Source: Gibbsiella quercinecans (lineage in GTDB: Bacteria > Pseudomonadota > Gammaproteobacteria > Enterobacterales > Enterobacteriaceae). Taken from it: DNA of 64,000 bases. Each line of letters begins with the position of its first letter. Position 1 is the first letter of the stretch. Made by a program: the position numbers and the translations under genes. Shown one piece after another: positions 29,984 through 39,660 of this stretch. The notes under the pieces are model-generated. The model did no database searches and was not told where the DNA came from. It saw only the letters and a program-made list of their open reading frames with translations. The stretch spans positions 4,526,001 through 4,590,000 of the forward strand of contig NZ_CP014136.1 in NCBI RefSeq assembly GCF_002291425.1. Direction: 5' to 3'.

Positions 29984-31087
29984 TTAGAACTGGTAAACCA
30001 GGCCAACAGCCACGGTGTCGTCGGTGTTCAGACCCAGTGGGTTGTTGTTGTCCAGTTGGTTGATTTTGTAATCAACGTAGGTAGACATGTTTTTGTTGAA
30101 TGCGTAGCTAACGCTAACGTCAACGTATTTGTACAGGTCAGCGTCGCCGATGCCTTCGATGTCTTTGCCTTTAGACTGAACGTAGGCCAGTGATGGGCGC
30201 AGGCCGAAATCAAACTGGTACTGAGCTACCAGTTCCAGGGTTTGGGCTTTGTTGGCAAAACCGCTTACATCATTGTTGTTAACAGTGCCAGAGAATGGCG
30301 TTGCGTTACGGGTTTCGGTGTAGATAGTTGCCAGGTACAGGTTGTTGGCGTCGTATTTCAGGCCAGCACCCCAGCTTTCAGCTTTATCACCCTGACCGTA
30401 AGCCAGCGAATTTTGGGCTAATGAACGTTTTGAACTGCTGTAAGAGGCTACTGCGCCAATGCCCAGGCCGAAATCGTAGGAAGCAGACAAACCGTAGCCA
30501 TCGCCGTTGGATTTCTGAGCGCTGCGGCCTGTTGGGCCGTTGTTGCTGCTTTCATTGTTAGCGCCCTGATATTGCAGAGCAAAGTTCAGGCCGTCGACCA
30601 GACCGAAGAAGTTGGTGTTACGGTAGGTTGCTACGCCGTTGGTACGGCCAGACATAAAGACGTCAGTGTAAGCTGAATCGCCACCAAACTCAGCCAGAAC
30701 GTCAGTATAACCAACTACATCGTAGAATACGCCGTAGTTACGGCCGTAGTCGAGTGAACCGTAGTCGCCGAATTTCAGGCCTGCAAAGCCCAGACGGGTT
30801 TTGGTGCCTTCGGTGCCTTCAGATTCAGTGTGGTTCGCCTGAACGTTGTATTCCCACTGGCCGTAACCGGTCAGTTGGTCGGTAATTTGGGTTTCACCTT
30901 TGAAGCCAAAACGGACGTAAGACTGGTCGCCGTCTGCGCTGTTATCTTTAGAGAAGTAGTGCAGGCCGTCAACTTTACCGTACAGATCCAGTTTGTTGCC
31001 GTCTTTGTTATAGATTTCTGCTGCGTTAGCAGCACCAGCCGCTAACAGAGCCGGGATTACCACTGCAAGAATGTTGCGCTTCATCAT
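29984..31087 (-). CDS. ompF: OmpF/OmpC-type general porin
   Basis: This outer-membrane trimeric porin passes small hydrophilic solutes. The 367-residue precursor starts [22 protein letters not shown], a signal peptide cleaved before [15 protein letters not shown], and ends in VGLVYQF with the C-terminal phenylalanine that BAM recognises. The constriction-loop region [24 protein letters not shown] fits the classical porins. I start at ATG 31087 after GAGGGTAATA; the upstream open frame lies in the leader. Location between asnS and aspC and the promoter layout agree with ompF. Paralogous porin names vary between species. Confidence 0.95.
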   Translation of the reverse strand: MMKRNILAVVIPALLAAGAANAAEIYNKDGNKLDLYGKVDGLHYFSKDNSADGDQSYVRFGFKGETQITDQLTGYGQWEYNVQANHTESEGTEGTKTRLGFAGLKFGDYGSLDYGRNYGVFYDVVGYTDVLAEFGGDSAYTDVFMSGRTNGVATYRNTNFFGLVDGLNFALQYQGANNESSNNGPTGRSAQKSNGDGYGLSASYDFGLGIGAVASYSSSKRSLAQNSLAYGQGDKAESWGAGLKYDANNLYLATIYTETRNATPFSGTVNNNDVSGFANKAQTLELVAQYQFDFGLRPSLAYVQSKGKDIEGIGDADLYKYVDVSVSYAFNKNMSTYVDYKINQLDNNNPLGLNTDDTVAVGLVYQF

Positions 31088-31199
31088 TATTACCCTCATT
31101 GGTGTTATTCGGACACCTTGCCACTGCCGCCAATAATTCTTGGGAACTATTGTAGATAGTTTGGTGTCGTCCTGTGTCTGCACGCAGTGTTCCATTCAA

Positions 31200-31290
31200 A
31201 GCCGGGTTAATCTAGAGCGAAAATGCTACTAATATCCTAATCCGGTTTCAAAAAGAAAAATGCTGTAACAGAATGTAAAAATAAGGGAAC
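31200..31290 (-). promoter_or_regulatory. ompF promoter and OmpR-binding region
   Basis: Read on the minus strand, blocks similar to the E. coli OmpR boxes occur in order: TTTTTACATTCTGTTACA (31264-31281), then TTTTTCTTTTTGAAACC (31244-31260), then the promoter area with a candidate -10 TAGATT (31209-31214). The next 115 bases form a leader similar to that of E. coli ompF, including GACACCAAACT and GGCAGTGGCA. OmpR control is inferred from this similarity, recalled and not aligned. Confidence 0.65.
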
Positions 31291-31321
31291 TTTGTGATGA
31301 AAGTCAAGTATAGAAAATGCG

Positions 31322-31344
31322 AAAGGCCAGCTGAGCTGGCCTTT
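31322..31344 (-). terminator. Terminator hairpin after asnS
   Basis: AAAGGCCAGC and GCTGGCCTTT form a 10-bp perfect stem with a 3-base loop 43 bases beyond the asnS stop. The minus-strand tail is T-rich but interrupted (TTTCGCATTTTC). Confidence 0.7.
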
Positions 31345-31386
31345 ATTTTGTAACTAAAAGGTATGTTGTCTGTTTGGTTTTAGCAA

Positions 31387-32787
31387 TCAGAACGTTGCGT
31401 TTCGCGGCGTACGTGGGAAAGGAATCACGTCTCGCACGTTTTGCACACCGGTAACATAAGCAACCAGGCGCTCAAAGCCCAAACCAAAGCCTGAATGAGG
31501 AACCGTGCCGTAACGGCGCAAATCGCGGTACCACCAATAATCTTCTTTGTTCAGGCCCATCTCTTCCATGCGGCTATCTAACACCGCCAGGCGTTCTTCA
31601 CGCTGAGAACCGCCAATGATCTCGCCGATGCCAGGTGCCAAAACGTCCATTGCCGCCACGGTTTTGCCGTCTTCGTTCATACGCATATAAAACGCTTTAA
31701 TATCTTTCGGGTAGTTTTTCACTACCACCGGCGCTTTAAAGTGTTGCTCCGCCAGATAGCGTTCATGTTCAGAAGAAAGATCGATGCCCCAGGATACCGG
31801 GTTCTCGAATTTTTGGCCGGAAGCCAACAAAATCTCAACGGCTTCGGTGTAGTCCACCTGGGCGAAATCAGAAGAAACAAAGCGCGACAAACGTTCAACG
31901 GCATCTTTATCCACGCGCTCGGCAAAGAACTGCATATCATCAGCACGTTCATTCAGCACGGCCTGGAAGACATATTTCAGCAGATTTTCCGCCAGCCCGG
32001 CGATGTCTTCCAGCGTGGCGAAGGCGACTTCAGGCTCGATCATCCAAAACTCCGCCAGGTGGCGGCTGGTGTTGGAGTTTTCGGCACGGAAGGTCGGGCC
32101 AAAGGTGTAAATTTTAGACAGCGCGCAGGCATAGGCTTCACCGTTCAACTGGCCGGATACGGTCAGGAACGCTTCTTTGCCGAAGAAATCCTCGCTGAAG
32201 TCAACGGCGCCTTTATCGTCACGCGGCAGGTTTTGCAGATCCAGCGTAGAAACGCGGAACATTTCGCCGGCGCCTTCGGTATCAGAGGCGGTGATCAACG
32301 GGGTGGATACCCAGAAGTAACCATTTTCATGGAAGAAACGGTGAATAGCCTGGGCCAGCGTGTGGCGCACACGGGCCACTGCGCCGATCAGGTTGGTGCG
32401 TGGGCGCAAGTGGGCGACTTCGCGCAGGTATTCGATGCTGTGGCGTTTGGCCGCCATCGGGTAGGTATCCGGATCGTCAACCATACCGACGACTTTTACC
32501 GCGGTTGCCTGTAGCTCAAAGCTTTGGCCGCCACCGGGTGAGGCCACGACTTTACCGCTGACTTCCACGGAGCAGCCGGTGGTCAGATGCAGCACTTCAT
32601 CCTGGTAATTGGGCAGAGAATTATTAACAACGGCCTGTAACGGATTAAAGCAGGAGCCGTCATAAACGGCGAGGAAGGAGATACCAGCTTTAGAATCTCT
32701 CCGGGTACGTACCCAACCGCGCACCGTGACTTCACTGTCAACCGGGGCACGGCCTTGCAGTACGTCGACTACAGGCACTACGCTCAT
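31387..32787 (-). CDS. asnS: Asparaginyl-tRNA synthetase
   Basis: AsnS charges tRNA-Asn with asparagine. The 466-residue class IIb synthetase has the expected length, with an N-terminal OB-fold anticodon-binding domain ([19 protein letters not shown]), class II motif 2 around [20 protein letters not shown] and motif 3 [15 protein letters not shown] near the end. The ATG at 32787 has AAAGAGAG upstream. It precedes ompF on the same strand with its own terminator between. Confidence 0.98.
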   Translation of the reverse strand: MSVVPVVDVLQGRAPVDSEVTVRGWVRTRRDSKAGISFLAVYDGSCFNPLQAVVNNSLPNYQDEVLHLTTGCSVEVSGKVVASPGGGQSFELQATAVKVVGMVDDPDTYPMAAKRHSIEYLREVAHLRPRTNLIGAVARVRHTLAQAIHRFFHENGYFWVSTPLITASDTEGAGEMFRVSTLDLQNLPRDDKGAVDFSEDFFGKEAFLTVSGQLNGEAYACALSKIYTFGPTFRAENSNTSRHLAEFWMIEPEVAFATLEDIAGLAENLLKYVFQAVLNERADDMQFFAERVDKDAVERLSRFVSSDFAQVDYTEAVEILLASGQKFENPVSWGIDLSSEHERYLAEQHFKAPVVVKNYPKDIKAFYMRMNEDGKTVAAMDVLAPGIGEIIGGSQREERLAVLDSRMEEMGLNKEDYWWYRDLRRYGTVPHSGFGLGFERLVAYVTGVQNVRDVIPFPRTPRNATF

Positions 32788-32956
32788 AGATTTCTCTCTT
32801 TATAGGTTTTTGGTTCAGGAATAGCTAACAACCCCATAGTATGGGAGCCTCACTATGTTACTTGCCGCGGTGCAGAGCACAAGTAGAAATCGCCAAATCG
32901 GTGCAACATTTCGCATGCCCGTGCAGGGCAAATGAGCACAGCTATATAAAGGAAGT

Positions 32957-32985
32957 GAAAAGCCGGCGTGCGGGTGCCGCCGGCT
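32957..32985 (-). terminator. Terminator after pncB
   Basis: On the minus strand the stem AGCCGGCG / CGCCGGCT (8 bp) is followed by TTTTCACTTCC, close after the pncB stop. Confidence 0.75.
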
Positions 32986-32992
32986 GGGGGGA

Positions 32993-34198
32993 TCAACTGG
33001 CTTTCTTCACCAACGGCAGATCAAAGGCTTTACGCAACGCCTTGACGAAGGCTTTGTCCTGGCAGATGGTTTTCCCCGGGCTGTCCGACAGTTTGGCCAC
33101 CGGTTTGCCTTTGCATTCCACCAGCTTAATGACGATATTCAGCGGTTTCACGCCGGGGATATCGCAGGTCAGGTGGGTGCCGATACCAAACACCAGGTTG
33201 ACGCGCCGATCGAAATGGCGGTAAAGCGCCAGCGCCTTGTCCAGATCCAGGTTGTCGGAGAACACCAGCGTTTTATTCAGTGGATCAATATCCAGTTTTT
33301 GATAATGGGCGATGGCTTTTTCGCCCCAGGCGAAAGGATCCCCCGAGTCATGGCGCAAGCCCTGATAGCGCTGGGCGAACTGTTGGCCAAAGTCGCGCAG
33401 GAACGCATCCATTGTGATGCAATCGGTGAGCGCAATCCCCAACTGGTCGGGATATTCATCCACCCACGCCTGCAGCGCCGCACGCTGGCTGTTGGCCAGC
33501 ACTGGGCTGATTTGCTGATGGGCCTGGAACCATTCATGCGCCTGCGTGCCGACGGGCGTGAGCTGCAGTTGGTGCGCCAGATCGTAGTTGCTGGTGCCGA
33601 TAAAATAAGGAAATTCCGCTTTCAGCGTACTGACGATGGCTTTTTGTACGCCGTGGGAAAAACGGCGGCGGGTACCGAAGTCCATCAGTTTAAAGCGCGA
33701 AATATCCAGATCGGCCGTCACCTGCTGGAAATGCTCCAGTTTGGTGCGCAGACGATCGGTTGCCATCTCTGTGGTCACCTGCGGTGAACGGTGGCGATGC
33801 ACCACTTCGCTGATTAATGCCAGCAACGGCACTTCCCACAGGATCACCTCGCGCCACGGCCCGGCGATGCGGATATGCAGGCGGCCGTGTTGATTGGTCA
33901 CCTGCACCTGCTGCGGATCGTAGCGGAAATTGCGTAGCCAGCTAAGGTAATCCTGGCGGAAAAAGGGCAGCGTCGAAAGATAGCGACTTTCGGCTTCAGT
34001 CAGCGCCAGTTCACTCATCAGCGCAATCTGCTCGCGGATTTCACCGGCATACTCACCCAGCAATTCATCGCCGCGGCAACGGAACTCGGCCGCCACGGTA
34101 ACCGCAGGGTAGCGGTGGAACACCGCTTGCTGCATATGAAGCTTGTAGGCATCGGTATCAAGCAACGATGTCAAAATTGGGGAAGCGTATTGAGTCAT
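32993..34198 (-). CDS. pncB: Nicotinate phosphoribosyltransferase
   Basis: PncB converts nicotinate, PRPP and ATP to nicotinate mononucleotide in NAD salvage (Preiss-Handler pathway). The 401-residue protein fits the family length, with [15 protein letters not shown] and the [11 protein letters not shown] segment, whose histidine region is near the phosphorylated residue known from Salmonella, and [12 protein letters not shown] in the PRPP site. It is divergent from pepN. A NadR-type operator overlaps its likely promoter, so NAD-dependent repression is expected. Confidence 0.97.
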   Translation of the reverse strand: MTQYASPILTSLLDTDAYKLHMQQAVFHRYPAVTVAAEFRCRGDELLGEYAGEIREQIALMSELALTEAESRYLSTLPFFRQDYLSWLRNFRYDPQQVQVTNQHGRLHIRIAGPWREVILWEVPLLALISEVVHRHRSPQVTTEMATDRLRTKLEHFQQVTADLDISRFKLMDFGTRRRFSHGVQKAIVSTLKAEFPYFIGTSNYDLAHQLQLTPVGTQAHEWFQAHQQISPVLANSQRAALQAWVDEYPDQLGIALTDCITMDAFLRDFGQQFAQRYQGLRHDSGDPFAWGEKAIAHYQKLDIDPLNKTLVFSDNLDLDKALALYRHFDRRVNLVFGIGTHLTCDIPGVKPLNIVIKLVECKGKPVAKLSDSPGKTICQDKAFVKALRKAFDLPLVKKAS

Positions 34199-34421
34199 AT
34201 GCGTTACAGCATCCTCGTCAGGCGCGTGTCCAAATCCGGCGCAATATAAAAATTTTGCAGGAGTATACCCGGATTATTCTGTGATTGAAGCCCCATGACA
34301 CCACAAATCGCCAGAGCGGGTCGAGGATTAAACGTGCCGTTTTCTCGCCGGCGCCAGGGGGGCTGGCATAAAAGCCAAGTAAACCAGTCAGGTGGCGAAC
34401 TTAGCTTATTTAGTAATAGAA

Positions 34422-34449
34422 ATTATAGTGTTAATTATTTTAAACACTA
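34422..34449 (-). promoter_or_regulatory. pncB promoter with NadR operator
   Basis: On the minus strand a perfect -10 TATAAT lies at 34427-34422. Directly upstream, spanning the spacer, is TGTTAA-N6-TAAACA (34429-34446), matching the NadR box TGTTTA-N6-TAAACA at 11 of 12 defined bases; outer bases extend it to TAGTGTT/AACACTA arms. A repressor bound there would block RNA polymerase. The -35 is weak. The predicted pncB leader is about 215 bases. In the remaining pncB-pepN gap (34199-34665) I could not place the pepN promoter. Confidence 0.7.
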
Positions 34450-34665
34450 CATCTAACGAAAAATATTTACGCGGGAAGGCAGATGGCGGCCCCTTGAAAG
34501 GCGGCCGATCGGTTAGCCTGCTCCGGCTCTGGGTTTTTTCTGTGGCTGTGATACAGTTTGTTTACAATCAGGCACATTACTGCTGCACTGCGTTCTGGTC
34601 AGCCGAAACGCCCGCGCGGTTGATGGTGCCGGGACTCCCGTAATTCCGGAATAAGAAGGTTTTTT

Positions 34666-37281
34666 ATGACTCAGCAGCCTCGGGCGAAGTATCGCCACGA
34701 CTATCGCGCACCTGACTATACCATTACCGATCTTGATTTGAATTTTGAGTTGGATGCCACCACCACCCAGGTGACGGCCGTCAGCCAGGTTAAGCGCCAG
34801 GGCGCCGCCGGTGCCCCGTTGATTCTGGATGGCGAAGATCTGGCGCTGGTAAGCCTGCAGATTGACGGGCAGGACTGGAGCCATTACCGCCAGCAGGAGA
34901 ATACGCTGGTGGTTGAGCAACTGCCGGCGCAGTTCACGCTGACCATCGTTACGGATATTCACCCGGCGCAAAACAGCGCGCTGGAAGGGCTTTACCTGTC
35001 GGGCGATGCGCTGTGCACCCAGTGTGAGGCCGAAGGTTTCCGCCATATCACGTATTATCTCGATCGGCCGGACGTGCTGGCCCGCTTTAGCACGCGCATT
35101 GTGGCCGACAAGGCCAAATACCCCTTCCTGCTTTCCAATGGCAACCGCGTGGCGCAGGGCGAACTGGACGATGGCCGCCACTGGGTGCAGTGGCAGGATC
35201 CTTTCCCGAAGCCTTGCTACCTGTTTGCGCTGGTGGCGGGGGACTTTGACGTCCTGCGGGATACTTTCATCACCCGCTCCGGGCGCGACGTGGCGCTGGA
35301 GCTGTTTGTCGATCGCGGCAATCTGGATCGCGCCGGCTGGGCGATGACCTCGCTGAAAAATGCGATGAAGTGGGACGAAACGCGCTTCGGCCTGGAATAC
35401 GATCTCGATATCTATATGATCGTCGCGGTGGATTTCTTCAATATGGGCGCCATGGAAAACAAGGGGTTAAATGTATTTAACTCCAAATATGTGCTGGCCA
35501 AGGCGGAAACCGCCACGGACAAGGATTACCTGAATATTGAAGCGGTCATCGGCCATGAATACTTCCACAACTGGACCGGTAACCGCGTTACCTGCCGCGA
35601 CTGGTTCCAGCTTAGCCTGAAAGAGGGGCTAACGGTCTTTCGCGATCAGGAATTCAGTTCCGATCTCGGCTCGCGGGCGGTCAACCGCATCAATAATGTG
35701 CGAGTGATGCGCGGCGCGCAGTTTGCCGAAGACGCCAGCCCGATGGCGCACGCCATCCGGCCGGATAAAGTGATCGAAATGAACAACTTCTATACCCTGA
35801 CGGTCTATGAGAAGGGCGCGGAAGTGATCCGAATGATGCATACCCTGTTGGGCGAAGAGAACTTCCAGAAAGGGATGCAGCTCTATTTTGAACGCCATGA
35901 CGGCAGCGCCGCCACCTGCGATGATTTTGTGCAGGCGATGGAAGACGCCTCCAATGTCGATCTGTCGCTGTTCCGCCGTTGGTACAGCCAGGCCGGCACG
36001 CCAGTGCTGACGGTGCGCGATGAATACGACGCCGAGAAGCAACAGTATCGCCTGCATGTCAGCCAGCAAACGCCGCCAACGGCGGAACAGCCGGAAAAGC
36101 TGCCGCTCCATATTCCGCTGGATATTGAACTGTATGGCAGTGAAGGCCAGGTGATTGCGCTGCAGAAAGACGGTCAGCCGGTCAACAACGTGCTGAATGT
36201 CACCCAGGCGGAGCAGACCTTTATTTTTGACGGCGTCGAGCAAAAACCGGTGGTGTCGCTGCTGCAGGAATTTTCTGCGCCGGTGAAGCTGGACTACCCG
36301 TACAGCGATCGGCAACTGACCTTCCTGATGCAGCACGCGCGCAACGACTTCGCCCGTTGGGATGCCGCACAGAGCCTGCTGGCGACCTATATCAAGCTTA
36401 ACGTCGCCAAATATCAGCAGCAACAGCCGCTGTCGCTGCCGTTGCACGTGGTGGATGCATTCCGCGCCGTATTGCTGGATGAGATACTCGATCCGGCGTT
36501 GGCGGCGCAGATCCTGACGCTGCCGACGGAGAGCGAGATCGCCGAGTTGTTCACTACCATTGATCCGCAAGCGATCGCTGCGGTGCGTACCGCCATGACC
36601 CGCTGCCTGGCGGATGAAATGGCGGATGAATGGCTGGCCGTCTACCACGCCAACAAAACGGCGGGTTATCGCGTCGAGCATGGGGATATCGCCAAACGCG
36701 CCTTGCGCAACGTTTGCCTGAACTATCTGGCGTTTGGCGAAGTGGCGTTGGCCGATAAGCTGGTGGTGCAGCAATTCCGGCAGGCCGATAATATGACCGA
36801 TTCGCTGGCCGCGCTGTCGGCGGCGGTCAGCGCGCAGCTGCCGTGCCGTGATGAACTGATGGCGGCGTTTGACGAACGCTGGCATCAGGATGGACTGGTA
36901 ATGGATAAATGGTTTGTGCTGCAGGCTACCAGCCCGGAGGCCAACGTATTGGCCAAGGTGCGCAGCCTGCTGCAACACCGCTCATTCAGCCTGAGCAACC
37001 CGAACCGTCTGCGCGCGTTGATTGGCGCTTTCGCCTCGGCCAACCCAGCGTCGTTCCATGCGGCGGATGGCAGCGGCTACCAGTTCCTGGCGGAGATCTT
37101 GAGCGATTTGAACACGCGTAATCCGCAGGTGGCCGCGCGGCTGATTGAACCGTTGATCCGCCTCAAACGTTACGATGCCTCGCGCCAAGCGCTGATGCGC
37201 AGCGCACTGGAACAGCTGAAAGGGTTGGAAAACCTGTCAGGCGATCTGTACGAGAAAATCACCAAAGCGTTGGAAGCCTAA
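34666..37281 (+). CDS. pepN: Aminopeptidase N
   Basis: PepN is the major broad-specificity cytoplasmic M1 aminopeptidase and completes ATP-dependent protein breakdown. In the 871-residue protein the exopeptidase motif GAMEN is at 261-265 and the zinc motif HEYFH at 297-301, with the third ligand glutamate in the following LKEGLTVFRDQE. The N-terminal beta domain, thermolysin-like domain and helical C-terminal domain are all present. A 449-codon antisense frame is a shadow. Its terminator is followed at once by the IS200-like element. Confidence 0.98.
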   Translation: MTQQPRAKYRHDYRAPDYTITDLDLNFELDATTTQVTAVSQVKRQGAAGAPLILDGEDLALVSLQIDGQDWSHYRQQENTLVVEQLPAQFTLTIVTDIHPAQNSALEGLYLSGDALCTQCEAEGFRHITYYLDRPDVLARFSTRIVADKAKYPFLLSNGNRVAQGELDDGRHWVQWQDPFPKPCYLFALVAGDFDVLRDTFITRSGRDVALELFVDRGNLDRAGWAMTSLKNAMKWDETRFGLEYDLDIYMIVAVDFFNMGAMENKGLNVFNSKYVLAKAETATDKDYLNIEAVIGHEYFHNWTGNRVTCRDWFQLSLKEGLTVFRDQEFSSDLGSRAVNRINNVRVMRGAQFAEDASPMAHAIRPDKVIEMNNFYTLTVYEKGAEVIRMMHTLLGEENFQKGMQLYFERHDGSAATCDDFVQAMEDASNVDLSLFRRWYSQAGTPVLTVRDEYDAEKQQYRLHVSQQTPPTAEQPEKLPLHIPLDIELYGSEGQVIALQKDGQPVNNVLNVTQAEQTFIFDGVEQKPVVSLLQEFSAPVKLDYPYSDRQLTFLMQHARNDFARWDAAQSLLATYIKLNVAKYQQQQPLSLPLHVVDAFRAVLLDEILDPALAAQILTLPTESEIAELFTTIDPQAIAAVRTAMTRCLADEMADEWLAVYHANKTAGYRVEHGDIAKRALRNVCLNYLAFGEVALADKLVVQQFRQADNMTDSLAALSAAVSAQLPCRDELMAAFDERWHQDGLVMDKWFVLQATSPEANVLAKVRSLLQHRSFSLSNPNRLRALIGAFASANPASFHAADGSGYQFLAEILSDLNTRNPQVAARLIEPLIRLKRYDASRQALMRSALEQLKGLENLSGDLYEKITKALEA

Positions 37282-37308
37282 ACGCAGAGCGCCTTAGGGT
37301 GATGAAGG

Positions 37309-37341
37309 AAAGGGCGGCACATTCGTGGGCCGCCCTTTTTG
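37309..37341 (+). terminator. Rho-independent terminator after pepN
   Basis: The stem AAAGGGCGGC / GCCGCCCTTT with a 10-base loop is followed by T residues. The insertion element begins within a few bases of the T-run. Confidence 0.88.
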
Positions 37342-37408
37342 TCTATGGAAAACCCCCAGCTAGGCTGGGGGTTCCGGAAAGCTTTCAGCTTTAAGCCAGT
37401 TATTAAAA

Positions 37409-37477
37409 CCCCTTTTGATTTGTTAAAACATCTTGCGGTCTGGCAACTGCAAAAGTTCAACAAGAAATCAAAAGGGG
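37409..37477 (+). promoter_or_regulatory. Stem that hides the tnpA ribosome-binding site
   Basis: CCCCTTTTGATTT (37409-37421) is perfectly complementary to AAATCAAAAGGGG (37465-37477). The 13-bp pairing covers the G-rich Shine-Dalgarno just before ATG 37484, which should suppress transposase translation. IS200 of Salmonella has the same device plus an antisense RNA (art200) from this region; the antisense RNA is not visible as such here. Confidence 0.8.
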
Positions 37478-37483
37478 GTCCCA

Positions 37484-37942
37484 ATGGGGGACGAAAAGAG
37501 CTTAGCGCACACCCGATGGAACTGTAAATATCACATAGTTTTTGCGCCAAAATACCGAAGACAAGCGTTCTACGGAGAGAAACGTCTGGCGATAGGCAGT
37601 ATCTTAAGAAAGCTATGTGAGTGGAAAAATGTACGGATCCTGAAAGCTGAATGCTGCGCAGATCATATCCATATGCTTGTGGAAATCCCGCCCAAAATGA
37701 GCGTATCTGGCTTTATGGGATATCTGAAAGGGAAAAGCAGTCTGATGCTTTATGAGCAGTTTGGAGATCTGAAATTCAAATACAGAAACAGGGAGTTCTG
37801 GTGCCGGGGGTACTACGTAGATACGGTGGGGAAGAACACCGCGAAGATACAGGAATACATAAAGCACCAACTTGAAGAGGATAAAATGGGCGAGCAGTTA
37901 TCGATCCCTTACCCGGGCAGCCCGTTTACGGGCCGTAAGTAA
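37484..37942 (+). CDS. tnpA: IS200-type Y1 HUH transposase
   Basis: TnpA of the IS200/IS605 family cuts and joins single-stranded DNA at subterminal hairpins. The 152-residue protein equals the IS200 length. The HUH motif is HIH at residues 61-63 and the catalytic tyrosine is Tyr125 in KIQEYIKHQ. The frame is open from 37433, but the sequestered G-rich ribosome site and the family N-terminus MGDEKSLAHTRW set the start at 37484. No frameshift or early stop is seen, so activity is possible. Confidence 0.95.
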   Translation: MGDEKSLAHTRWNCKYHIVFAPKYRRQAFYGEKRLAIGSILRKLCEWKNVRILKAECCADHIHMLVEIPPKMSVSGFMGYLKGKSSLMLYEQFGDLKFKYRNREFWCRGYYVDTVGKNTAKIQEYIKHQLEEDKMGEQLSIPYPGSPFTGRK

Positions 37943-38052
37943 CGGAGTCTGATGCAAATGTCAGATCGTATGCGCCTGTTAGGGCGCGGCTGGTAACAGA
38001 GCCTTATAGGCGCATCAGAAAAACCTCCGGCTATGCCGGAGGATATTTATTT

Positions 38053-38820
38053 TTAATTGGCCAGGCGTTGAGCCGGCGCTACGGTGGGGGTCAGCACCCG
38101 GTCGAGCACGGTGGCCTCCAGCTCGGCCAGTTTGGCGGAGCCCTTGCGGCGTGGGCGCGGCAGATCGATAGTTAAATCCAACCCAACGTTGCCTTCCTCA
38201 ATTAAAATCACCCGATCGGCCAGGGCGATCGCTTCACTGACGTCGTGCGTCACCAGCAAGACGGTAAAGCCGTGCTGTTGCCACAGGCTTTCAATCAGCC
38301 CCTGCATCTCAATGCGCGTCAGGGCATCCAGCGCCCCCAAAGGCTCATCCAGCAATAACAGGCGGGGGCGATGGATCAACGCTCTGGCCAGCGCGACGCG
38401 CTGTTTCTGGCCGCCGGAGAGCGCGCTGGGCCACTCGTTGGCGCGGTCGGCCAGGCCCACAGCTTCCAACGCCTGCAATGCGGCCTCGCGCCAGTTGCCG
38501 CGCAGGCCAAGGCCAACGTTGTCGATAACCTTTTTCCACGGCAGCAGGCGCGCATCCTGGAACATCAGGCGGGTATCGTTTTTCACGCTGCTGAGTGGGG
38601 CGTTGCCGCTTAACAGCGCGCCGCCGCTGGCGGTTTCCAGCCCGGCCATCAGGCGCAACAGCGTACTTTTACCGCAGCCGCTGCGGCCAACGACGGCGAC
38701 AAACTGGCCGGCGGTAATGCGCAGTTGAATATTGTCGAGCACGGTGCGGTTACCGTACCGTTTGGCGATCGATTCCAGGGTGACTGGCGTGCCTTGTGGG
38801 ATGCGGGCAGGGGTACTCAT
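38053..38820 (-). CDS. ssuB: Alkanesulfonate ABC transporter ATP-binding protein
   Basis: SsuB is the ATPase of the SsuABC importer for aliphatic sulfonates, a sulfur-starvation system. The 255-residue protein has Walker [10 protein letters not shown] (45-53), signature LSGGQKQR and Walker [15 protein letters not shown]. Its start overlaps the ssuC stop (ATGA). The IS200-like element lies immediately beyond its stop codon. With ssuA absent from the locus, the importer lacks its local binding protein. Confidence 0.95.
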   Translation of the reverse strand: MSTPARIPQGTPVTLESIAKRYGNRTVLDNIQLRITAGQFVAVVGRSGCGKSTLLRLMAGLETASGGALLSGNAPLSSVKNDTRLMFQDARLLPWKKVIDNVGLGLRGNWREAALQALEAVGLADRANEWPSALSGGQKQRVALARALIHRPRLLLLDEPLGALDALTRIEMQGLIESLWQQHGFTVLLVTHDVSEAIALADRVILIEEGNVGLDLTIDLPRPRRKGSAKLAELEATVLDRVLTPTVAPAQRLAN

Positions 38821-39611
38821 GACGCTTCACCTTGTTTCAGTTGGTAAGCCGGATGCCAGCGTAGCCAAACGCGCTCCAGGAGTTGAGCGCTGACGTCGGC
38901 CAATTTGCCGAGCAGGGCATACAGGACGATTGCCACCACCACGATGTCGGTTTGCAAGAATTCTCTGGCGTTCATCGCCAGATAGCCGATGCCGGAGTTG
39001 GCGGAAATGGTTTCGGCCACGATCAGCGTCAGCCACATAAAGCCGAGGGCAAAGCGCACGCCCACCATAATAGAGGGTAGGGCGCCGGGCAGCACGACCT
39101 GAGTGAATAACTGGAAGCCGCTTAGCCCGTAGCTGCGAGCCATTTCCAGCAGACCGCGATCGATATTTTTGATCCCGTGATAGGTGTTGAGATAAATCGG
39201 GAACAGGGTGCCAAGGGCCACCAGGAAGATCTTCGCGGATTCGTCGATGCCGAACCACAGGATCACCAGTGGGATCAACGCTAAATGCGGCACGTTGCGG
39301 ATCATTTGGATAGAACTGTCGAGCAGGCGCTCACCCCAGCGTGACAACCCGGTAATAAAGCCCAGGGTCAATCCCAGGCTGCCGCCGATGCTAAAACCGA
39401 TCAGGGCGCGCCAGGTGCTGATTGACAGGTGTTGCCACAGTTCGCCGCTTTTCGCCAATGCCCAAAAGGCGGTGATCACCGCGCTGGGCGCCGGCAGGAT
39501 ACGGTTTGACAGCCAGCCGGCTTCGACCGCGATTTGCCACAGCACGATCAGCGTTACCGGCAAGGCCCAGGGGGCCAACCGGTGCAGTATACGCGTAGTA
39601 TTACTCGCCAT
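38817..39611 (-). CDS. ssuC: Alkanesulfonate ABC transporter permease
   Basis: SsuC is the inner-membrane channel of the sulfonate importer. The 264-residue protein has about six membrane helices and the permease signature [20 protein letters not shown] with the EAA-type loop that contacts SsuB. It starts at ATG 39611, inside the end of a 12-codon remnant ORF that begins like SsuD. It overlaps ssuB by four bases. Confidence 0.95.
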   Translation of the reverse strand: MASNTTRILHRLAPWALPVTLIVLWQIAVEAGWLSNRILPAPSAVITAFWALAKSGELWQHLSISTWRALIGFSIGGSLGLTLGFITGLSRWGERLLDSSIQMIRNVPHLALIPLVILWFGIDESAKIFLVALGTLFPIYLNTYHGIKNIDRGLLEMARSYGLSGFQLFTQVVLPGALPSIMVGVRFALGFMWLTLIVAETISANSGIGYLAMNAREFLQTDIVVVAIVLYALLGKLADVSAQLLERVWLRWHPAYQLKQGEAS

Positions 39612-39639
39612 GTTTGGGCTCCTCAGCGTTAAGGCTCAT
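39601..39639 (-). pseudogene. ssuD: Probable remnant of ssuD
   Basis: A 12-codon frame ([12 protein letters not shown], then TAA) with a GGGGAA ribosome site starts 22 bases after the ssuE stop and overlaps the ssuC start. E. coli SsuD, the FMNH2-dependent alkanesulfonate monooxygenase, also begins MSLN and occupies exactly this position before ssuC. I read it as an in-frame deletion joining the first codons of ssuD to its last ones. The neighbouring ssuA is missing too. The identity of the C-terminal half is inferred; I cannot compare it with a full Serratia SsuD. Confidence 0.5.
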
Positions 39640-39660
39640 GATAGTGTTCCCCGTGGCGCA

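Larger units (their letters stand above)
37345..38050 (+). mobile_element. IS200-like element (IS200/IS605 family)
   Basis: A unit of about 706 bases, the usual IS200 size, contains tnpA only and no inverted terminal repeats, as expected for single-strand transposition. The left end has a strong subterminal hairpin (AACCCCCAGC / GCTGGGGGTT, 37351-37373) and the right end another (CCTCCGGC-TAT-GCCGGAGG, 38024-38042). Exact ends cannot be fixed by eye because the family makes no target duplication; they should lie within a few bases of 37345 and 38050. It sits in the short gap between the pepN terminator and the ssuB stop codon, damaging neither coding sequence. The transposase looks intact. 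Confidence 0.9.

Noticed and set aside
32690..32730. matS-like GTGAC...GTCA sequence in asnS
   Set aside because: Spacing and inner bases do not fit GTGACRNYGTCAC.
35629..36978. 449-codon open frame antisense to pepN
   Set aside because: PepN is intact and conserved over the same bases; the antisense product is rich in His, Gln and Arg, as is usual for shadows of GC-rich genes.
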